7,834 bases of DNA. Origin: Candidatus Bathyarchaeota archaeon. GTDB taxonomy: Archaea > Thermoproteota > Bathyarchaeia > 40CM-2-53-6 > FEN-987. The position numbers and the translations under genes were made by a program. Numbering within the stretch: the stretch's first letter is position 1; each line of letters begins with the position of its first letter. This document shows positions 1 through 4,188 of the stretch, piece after piece. The notes beneath the pieces were generated by a model, which was not told the origin of the DNA, did not search any database, and was given only the letters and a program-made list of their open reading frames with translations. The stretch spans positions 1 through 7,834 of the forward strand of contig JALHTB010000212.1 in NCBI GenBank assembly GCA_022865625.1, in the 5' to 3' direction.

Positions 1-18
1 AGGTGAGCGAGCGGACTG

Positions 19-153
19 TCATGTCTGCCTGTTGCCACAGTGAACACAGAATACGGAATCACCAGGAATCTGTCTGCCACAGTTCTGGCAATAGGCATAC
101 GTGGCAGGCTCTCGGCTCTCTGGGCCGAAACATAGGGCCGACCACAGCTGCAT
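19..153 (-). CDS. Short zinc-ribbon ORF (44 aa), start uncertain, possibly frameshifted
   Basis: From the ATG at 153 the minus strand encodes 44 residues ending in a treble-clef zinc ribbon: YCQNCG, then ten residues on FCVHCG, then NRQT and a TGA stop at 19-21. The two CxxC knuckles, each followed by Gly, are the standard archaeal/bacterial zinc-ribbon pattern, so zinc binding is well supported and function is not. The N-terminal part (MQLWSALCFGP) does not look conserved. In another frame just upstream, at about 190-120, the minus strand reads ASDPVESFCHECSCGRPYVS, which also resembles a zinc knuckle but has no start codon and stops further upstream. Either the gene is a damaged double zinc ribbon, or the short ORF is real and the second reading is chance. 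No Shine-Dalgarno sequence is obvious. Confidence 0.45.
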   Translation of the reverse strand: MQLWSALCFGPESREPATYAYCQNCGRQIPGDSVFCVHCGNRQT

Positions 154-205
154 TCGTGGCAGAAAGACTCGACAGGATCTGAAGCATCAGCTGTCTGGCC
201 TGCCT

Positions 206-220
206 ACCCTTATACGAAGG
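206..220. promoter_or_regulatory. TATA-like element between divergent zinc-ribbon genes
   Basis: The plus strand has ACCCTTATAC at 206-215, an archaeal TATA-like box about 32 bases before the ATG at 248. The core is a dyad: CCTT at 208-211 and AAGG at 217-220 around ATACG, so the minus strand reads CTTCGTATAAGG and could serve the leftward ORF as well. A start site about 25 bases downstream on the plus strand would give a very short leader. Inferred from sequence only. Confidence 0.35.
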
Positions 221-247
221 TCCACCCATTGTTCGCAGGAACTACTC

Positions 248-505
248 ATGCCTCGGAAGCTGCCCAAGTCGTACCTTGTGAAGCTGAAGGAAGAGCACGT
301 ACGCCTCCAAGTCTCCAAGGTCAAGACTGAAGAGAGGCAGAAGCGACAGGTAGAGCAGGGCCTTTCGGGCGTAAGCATGCTGAGGTCTTTTGAAGGTGAC
401 TGCACTGCTTGCGGCCAACACGTCCGATTCACAGTTGACGGTCTGGGCTACTGCAAGTGCAACAAGTGCGGTGCTCAGGCAAACTTCAGGCTAGGCGTAC
501 CGTAG
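248..505 (+). CDS. Small zinc-ribbon protein with basic helical N-terminus (85 aa)
   Basis: I do not recognise a named family. The ATG at 248 is chosen because AGGA at 237-240 lies 7 bases upstream as a ribosome-binding site, and because the longer reading from a GTG at 101 adds a low-complexity N-terminus lying over the opposite-strand zinc-ribbon ORF. Residues 1-40 are highly charged and probably helical (KLKEEHVRL, KTEERQKRQVEQ). Residues 50-75 form a zinc-binding unit with C52 and C55, then C69, C71 and C74 (CTAC, then CKCNKC), resembling a zinc-ribbon finger whose second half has an extra Cys. No membrane segment or enzyme motif is present. Size and charge would suit a nucleic-acid- or protein-binding accessory factor, but that is inference. 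Its stop lies 5 bases from the stop of the convergent DHH gene. Confidence 0.7.
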   Translation: MPRKLPKSYLVKLKEEHVRLQVSKVKTEERQKRQVEQGLSGVSMLRSFEGDCTACGQHVRFTVDGLGYCKCNKCGAQANFRLGVP

Positions 506-510
506 GAAGA

Positions 511-1512
511 CTAGTGCCCCACTGCCTTGACGAACAGGCTGAGGAATTCTCGCATTCGTGAGCTGGGAACCATCGCTCCAGCCGCAAGCATATGTCCGCC
601 ACCTTCACCGCCAACTTTGCGGGAGAGTCTAAGCATCAACTTTCCGAGATGTTGACCGCATTCGTCTGTGCCTCGAACCGATATCCGAGCATGCCTAGCT
701 CGTCGTGTCGTCTGGTAGACGAGACTCGAAACCACGTTCGGAACGCCCAGGAGGAGTTCTGCAGTTGTTCCAAGTGCTAGGTGGCCTGCTCGAGCGATCG
801 CCACCCGTCCCCTCACTTCCGCCCGATCGTACAGTTGCTTCTGAATTCTCAACATCCCCACGGCCTGCTGATCAGCAAGGCGACTCACCGCGCTCATCTC
901 GTGGGGCAGCTGAAGCGCCGCCAATCCCCTGACGATTCTCTTCCTCAATGTGTCAGTACATTTCCGGGAAGAGAGAGCAAGCGCCAATAGGTGGCCTTCG
1001 TAAGCGTCGAGGTTCCAGCTCGTCTCCAGGATGACTTGACGTGTAAGACGCCCAGACACCGGCGGATCGGTCACGGCACCGTAGGCCGCGATGTTGATCG
1101 CCTGATCAGGGAGCATCTCCCTAAGCGCATCCCAAACCAGTACACTTGCACACTCGCTCAATGAATGGCGAACAATCACCTTTGCCTTCCGTAGGGCCCT
1201 CTTCGACTCTGCGGAGAGCAGATGATGATCCACGTAAAGCACATGCTCCGCAATCGCAGGGAGACCACTGATCACTTCTCTCTTCTCATTGAGACCCAAG
1301 TCAGCCAAGATGAGACAATCCAAATTACGCGGCGCATCCGCCAGAACCCTCTCAAGATCTTCGTAACCTGTCAGACTGAACGAGCAATGTGTCGCACAAC
1401 GGGCAAGGGCCGCGCTCGCAAGTCCGTCAGGGTCATCCTTGTGAGATATGCAGAAAACCTTTGACCCGCGAGGAATGTTCACTCGACCTTTCTGGGCCAG
1501 TAGAAGACTCAT
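511..1512 (-). CDS. DHH-family phosphoesterase with DHHA1 domain (333 aa)
   Basis: Predicted Mn-dependent phosphoesterase of the DHH superfamily (RecJ, NrnA and archaeal RecJ-like/GAN relatives), which hydrolyse phosphodiester bonds in single-stranded DNA, short oligonucleotides or cyclic dinucleotides. Visible motifs: motif I at 23-30 (SHKDDPDG, with H24, D27 and D29), motif II D71 (ILADLGLNE), the DHH triad D95-H96-H97 (YVDHH), motif IV D149 (GAVTDPP), and the C-terminal DHHA1 substrate loop GGEGGGHMLAAG at 301-312. No signal peptide, transmembrane segment, CBS, GGDEF or OB domain is present, so it is a soluble two-domain protein and not a GdpP-type membrane enzyme. All expected metal ligands are present, so it should be active. 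The exact substrate cannot be read from sequence; oligonucleotide clean-up or single-strand nuclease are the leading options. ATG at 1512 has no strong Shine-Dalgarno; GTG at residue 11 is an alternative. It is divergent from the ABC exporter. Confidence 0.88.
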   Translation of the reverse strand: MSLLLAQKGRVNIPRGSKVFCISHKDDPDGLASAALARCATHCSFSLTGYEDLERVLADAPRNLDCLILADLGLNEKREVISGLPAIAEHVLYVDHHLLSAESKRALRKAKVIVRHSLSECASVLVWDALREMLPDQAINIAAYGAVTDPPVSGRLTRQVILETSWNLDAYEGHLLALALSSRKCTDTLRKRIVRGLAALQLPHEMSAVSRLADQQAVGMLRIQKQLYDRAEVRGRVAIARAGHLALGTTAELLLGVPNVVSSLVYQTTRRARHARISVRGTDECGQHLGKLMLRLSRKVGGEGGGHMLAAGAMVPSSRMREFLSLFVKAVGH

Positions 1513-1587
1513 TGAGGGAGACTCATCCCCAGATCGCGTTGGCTTCTTCGAGATGTCCGAAACACTTCCTGACCCTCATAAGTCCTC

Positions 1588-1632
1588 TCATTCAGAATCT
1601 CTCTGAGAACTGAATGAACCAACCAGTTCATT
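1588..1632. promoter_or_regulatory. Overlapping inverted repeats in the DHH/ABC divergent region
   Basis: Dyad 1 is a perfect 8-base inverted repeat, TCATTCAG at 1588-1595 and CTGAATGA at 1610-1617; inside it TCT (1598-1600) pairs with AGA (1606-1608). Dyad 2 is a perfect 7-base repeat, AATGAAC at 1613-1619 and GTTCATT at 1626-1632, and shares its left arm with the right arm of dyad 1. The three arms repeat a TGAAT/ATTCA core. Dyads of this kind between divergent genes are usually operators for dimeric helix-turn-helix regulators; as RNA they would be mutually exclusive hairpins. TATA-like sequences flank it: CTTATGAG on the minus strand near 1575-1582, and TTCATTTACG on the plus strand at 1628-1637, the latter overlapping dyad 2. 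Confidence 0.5.
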
Positions 1633-1675
1633 TACGTGTGACTGATCTGAGATCGCGTTCGAGTCCACAAAGGGT

Positions 1676-2401
1676 GTGCGTGCGCTGATACAATGCAAGT
1701 CGCTGACAAAGATGTTCGGGAAATTCACTGCCGTCGACCAAGTCACATTCGAAGTAGACAACGGGGAGGTCTTCGGTCTTCTCGGCCCAAACGGCGCCGG
1801 CAAGACAACCACAATGCGGCTACTCAGCACATTGCTCAAACCAACCGGCGGAACAGCTACCATTGCCGGCTATGATCTGCTTCGAGAACCTCAGAAGGTG
1901 CGTGCGTCGATCGGTGTCCTCCCTGAGGATGCCGGTCTCTACGACCGCCTCACACCAAAAGAACACCTACTCTACTACGGAAGACTACATGGAATGCCCA
2001 AAGATTCACTCTCGAAGAGAGCTGATGAACTCCTCGATACCATGGAGCTGACTGACAGAGCGAACACGAAGGTCGGCGACTTCTCAAAAGGTATGAAACA
2101 GAAAGTCGCACTACTCCGAGCATTCATCCACGACCCACCGGTCCTGCTACTAGACGAACCAACGGCGGGGCTGGACGTGATGAGCGCCCGCCACATCCAC
2201 ACATTCGTCGAACGATTCCGCCAAGAAGGAAAAGCGATCGTAATCTCTACGCATAACATGACGGAAGCGCAGAAGCTCTGCAACAAGATAGCGATTATCG
2301 ACCACGCAAGAATAGTCGGCATGGGAACGGTCAAAGAACTGCAGGCCCTGACCTCGCAAAAAGACCTGGAGAGCATATTCGTTCAACTGGTGACTTACTG
2401 A
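1676..2401 (+). CDS. ABC-2 exporter ATP-binding protein, NatA-type (241 aa)
   Basis: Cytoplasmic ATPase that powers the permease encoded next to it. Visible in order: Walker A GPNGAGKT at 37-44, a Q-loop region IGVLPEDAGLYDRLT (79-93) in which the usual Gln is Glu84, signature FSKGMKQKVAL at 136-146 replacing LSGGQ, Walker B VLLLDEP at 156-162 with catalytic Glu161, D-loop AGLD at 164-167, and switch His193 (STHN). Glu in the Q-loop and an FSKGM signature are both common in the NatA/CcmA/DrrA-like exporter group, so they are not signs of decay. The GTG at 1676 is the only reasonable start: upstream the frame closes at TGA 1643-1645 and no ATG intervenes. No clear Shine-Dalgarno is present, so the mRNA may have a short or weak leader. 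The stop lies 10 bases before the permease ATG, indicating one operon. Substrate unknown; drug, ion, lipid or peptide export are all possible. Confidence 0.93.
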   Translation: MRALIQCKSLTKMFGKFTAVDQVTFEVDNGEVFGLLGPNGAGKTTTMRLLSTLLKPTGGTATIAGYDLLREPQKVRASIGVLPEDAGLYDRLTPKEHLLYYGRLHGMPKDSLSKRADELLDTMELTDRANTKVGDFSKGMKQKVALLRAFIHDPPVLLLDEPTAGLDVMSARHIHTFVERFRQEGKAIVISTHNMTEAQKLCNKIAIIDHARIVGMGTVKELQALTSQKDLESIFVQLVTY

Positions 2402-2405
2402 GGTG
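2400..2405 (+). promoter_or_regulatory. Ribosome-binding site setting the permease start
   Basis: GAGGTG overlaps the ATPase stop codon (2399-2401) and lies 6 bases before ATG 2412. It favours that ATG over the in-frame GTG at 2403, which is part of the site itself, and suggests translational coupling of the two subunits. Confidence 0.6.
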
Positions 2406-2411
2406 CGTGAG

Positions 2412-3602
2412 ATGAATATCAGAAGAATTGGCGTAATCGCGGGCAAGGAGCTCAAAGATGCGCTGCGAGATCGACGGACAATACTCGCGATGATACTGAT
2501 CCCAATCATCGTTCTCCCGATTCTGATGTTTCTGCCCATGTTCTTGGCGAGCCCAGAGAGGAACCCGGTCCGGGTGGCAGTCATCCAGAGCGACGCCACA
2601 TCCGACGACTTCCTGGCAACCCTTGCCTCAACTCAAGTCCACATCGTCAGGATTGGGCGCGAAGAGAACATGACGAAGCTGATCCAGAACGGAGACTACG
2701 AACTCGGAATGGTTCTCCCACACAACTTCTCACGAATACTTGAAGGACCTGACAAAACCGCGACAATTACAGTCTTTGTCGATCAGAGCAGCACTCGAGG
2801 CACGATCGCCTTCAGCCTCGTCCAAGACGCTGTCACAAAATACGCAAACAAAGTCGTTGAGGAAAGACTGGCAAAGACTGGGCTCCCTCCAGAAGCCCTC
2901 AATCCAATAGAAACCGAAGTTCGAACTGTCTCAGTGACAGGAGCGGGCGCGATATTCCTCGTGATACTTCTACCGTTGTTTCTCGGGATCTATGCTGTGA
3001 CGGGAGCGATGTACTTCATAATGGACACAACCGCTGGCGAGAAAGAACGCAAAACCCTGGAAGCATTGTTGACGATGCCTGCGACTCGCACGGAGATAGT
3101 ATTGGGGAAGTTCCTGATCGCAGTGCTGATTGCACTGCTTTCTTCCGTGCTTGCGATTCTGGGAATGATGGCAGGCGCTGTTTTCCTCGTGGGTGCCGCC
3201 GGCGCAGGTGAACCTTCAGCCGCGGGCATCACTATTTCGTTCACTAACCTCTTGCTGATCGGGTTGGCGACGCTTGTCCTTGCGATGACGAGCGCATCAA
3301 TTGAGATGGTCATCTCCATCTTTGCGAGAAGCTTCAAGGAAGCACAGAATTTGCTCTCCCCGCTAACGCTGGTTGTCGTGGTCCCTACCATGGCGATGCA
3401 ATACATGAGCGAACAAACACTCCGCGCATTGGAGATCGCGCCGATACTCAATGCCATGCTGATCATCAGAGACGCGCTTCTCAACAAGGTTGCAGCGTCG
3501 AATCTGGCCGTGGAACTCGCGTCCGCATTTGTCTACATGGTCATTGCCTTAGCGATCGCAATCAAGATATTCAACAGCGAAAAGGCAATGGCACGCTACT
3601 GA
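2412..3602 (+). CDS. ABC-2 exporter permease, NatB-type (396 aa)
   Basis: Integral membrane partner of the preceding ATPase. Predicted topology, numbered from ATG 2412: a cytoplasmic amphipathic N-terminus with the family motif GKELKDALRDRR, TM1 at about 23-46, a large extracytoplasmic domain at about 47-172, TM2 at about 178-204, a conserved cytoplasmic loop EKERKTLEALLTMP at about 210-223 (coupling helix toward the ATPase), then four hydrophobic segments at about 231-262, 278-303, 315-333 and 368-387. One long outer loop after TM1 followed by five clustered helices is the layout of the NatB/YhaP group (ABC2_membrane_3), and the length is normal. The domain at 47-172 is soluble-looking and may bind the exported molecule. 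A longer reading from GTG 2403 adds three residues but overlaps the ribosome-binding site. The transported substrate is not predictable from sequence. Confidence 0.92.
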   Translation: MNIRRIGVIAGKELKDALRDRRTILAMILIPIIVLPILMFLPMFLASPERNPVRVAVIQSDATSDDFLATLASTQVHIVRIGREENMTKLIQNGDYELGMVLPHNFSRILEGPDKTATITVFVDQSSTRGTIAFSLVQDAVTKYANKVVEERLAKTGLPPEALNPIETEVRTVSVTGAGAIFLVILLPLFLGIYAVTGAMYFIMDTTAGEKERKTLEALLTMPATRTEIVLGKFLIAVLIALLSSVLAILGMMAGAVFLVGAAGAGEPSAAGITISFTNLLLIGLATLVLAMTSASIEMVISIFARSFKEAQNLLSPLTLVVVVPTMAMQYMSEQTLRALEIAPILNAMLIIRDALLNKVAASNLAVELASAFVYMVIALAIAIKIFNSEKAMARY

Positions 3603-3831
3603 CATTAGACCTCGAAGGTTCAAAGCCTACCCCCGGCGCACCTCACCGAAACCCTGCCTTCTACGGCTCTAGGAGATCCATCGTCAGTATTCTCGTGTGC
3701 ACCTACGGACGGGAACTGGGTGCTCAAAACCCCTTGTATTGACACATTTCTTTGTACGACCAACCCAACCCTTATGCTACGCAAGAAGCAACTCATCATT
3801 TGCCGGATCGAATTCTCGCAGGACACAATTC
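3603..3831. other. Intergenic region after the exporter
   Basis: No convincing gene is seen in these 229 bases. Open frames running through it on both strands lack protein-like composition. A T-rich patch (catttcttt, 3744-3752) could help end exporter transcription, but it has no hairpin. The main feature is the TATA-like element near 3768-3777. Confidence 0.5.
3768..3777 (+). promoter_or_regulatory. TATA-like promoter element for the signalling genes
   Basis: ACCCTTATGC matches ACCCTTATAC, the element before the small zinc-ribbon gene, in 9 of 10 positions. It lies 54 bases before the GTG at 3832, allowing a leader of about 30 bases. It would be the first promoter of the output-protein, kinase and regulator genes. 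Confidence 0.4.
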
Positions 3832-4143
3832 GTGAGTGAACCTGCCGGGTTCAGGGATATTCTGCTTGAGGCTGTTGATTACGGACTGATGGTTCTAGGC
3901 GAGATCGTGAGACAAGCCATCTACGGACAGATCGAGAATCATCACGGACTCAAACGCGCAGAAATCCCTGAACGACTTGAAGCCTTCCACACGGCGCTTG
4001 GGAGCGTGCTCGGGGTAAGCGCAAAGACGGTTGAGAAGCTCATCGCCAAGAACCTCTACCAGAGGCTCGGCTTGAACTTCACACCGCGTCCGGAATGGAC
4101 GTTGATTGAATATGTTGACCACGCAAAGACCACTTCAAAGTGA
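3832..4143 (+). CDS. Small NitrOD5-like archaeal output-domain protein (103 aa)
   Basis: The single domain resembles, from memory of the family pattern, NitrOD5, an output domain described in archaeal two-component proteins. Matching features are a helical N-terminus (DILLEAVDYGL, then GEIVRQAIYGQIE), the central stretch GLKRAEIPERLEAFHTALG (39-57), a conserved-looking AKTVEKLIAKNLYQRLGL (64-81) and a C-terminal WTLIEYVDHAK (89-99). It has no Cys, transmembrane segment or enzyme motif. GTG 3832 is chosen because homology-like sequence begins there; the frame is open back to 3697 but with unlikely composition. Only a weak AGG (3820-3822) precedes it. Its stop is 45 bases before the kinase start on the same strand, so co-transcription is likely. 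Inference: it serves as a separate output or adaptor for the receiver protein encoded downstream. Exact biochemical role of NitrOD5 is unknown. Confidence 0.7.
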   Translation: MSEPAGFRDILLEAVDYGLMVLGEIVRQAIYGQIENHHGLKRAEIPERLEAFHTALGSVLGVSAKTVEKLIAKNLYQRLGLNFTPRPEWTLIEYVDHAKTTSK

Positions 4144-4181
4144 AAGTCAATTCAAGTTCACGAATAGTGCTTAGGATATGA

Positions 4182-4187
4182 GAGGAG
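4182..4187 (+). promoter_or_regulatory. Purine-rich ribosome-binding site at the kinase start
   Basis: GAGGAG ends only 1 base before the TTG at 4189, closer than usual. It lies inside a four-codon ORF (ATG 4178, M-R-G-V, TGA 4190-4192) whose stop overlaps the TTG. This makes the exact kinase start and its coupling uncertain. Confidence 0.35.
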
Positions 4188-4188
4188 T

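Noticed and set aside
101..247. N-terminal extension of the small zinc-ribbon protein from GTG 101
   Set aside because: The 49 extra residues lack protein-like order and mirror the opposite-strand zinc-ribbon coding sequence; ATG 248 has a well-spaced AGGA.
187..432. Minus-strand ORF of 81 aa opposite the small zinc-ribbon gene
   Set aside because: It is antisense to the zinc-binding reading, has no recognisable motif, and the plus-strand frame has a ribosome-binding site and an ordered Cys pattern.
1925..2095. Glu in the Q-loop and FSKGM instead of LSGGQ in the ATPase as signs of an inactive enzyme
   Set aside because: Both variants are frequent in NatA/CcmA-type exporters, and Walker A, Walker B Glu161 and His193 are intact.
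3615..3650. T-arm-like sequence (GGTTCAAAGCC) suggesting a tRNA 3' half
   Set aside because: The T-stem has a mismatch, and no matching 5' acceptor strand (GCCGGGG) or D and anticodon arms occur in the preceding 80 bases, which are permease coding sequence.
3697..3831. N-terminal extension of the NitrOD5-like protein
   Set aside because: The extra 45 residues are low-quality sequence and would overlap the likely promoter; the conserved-looking region starts at GTG 3832.
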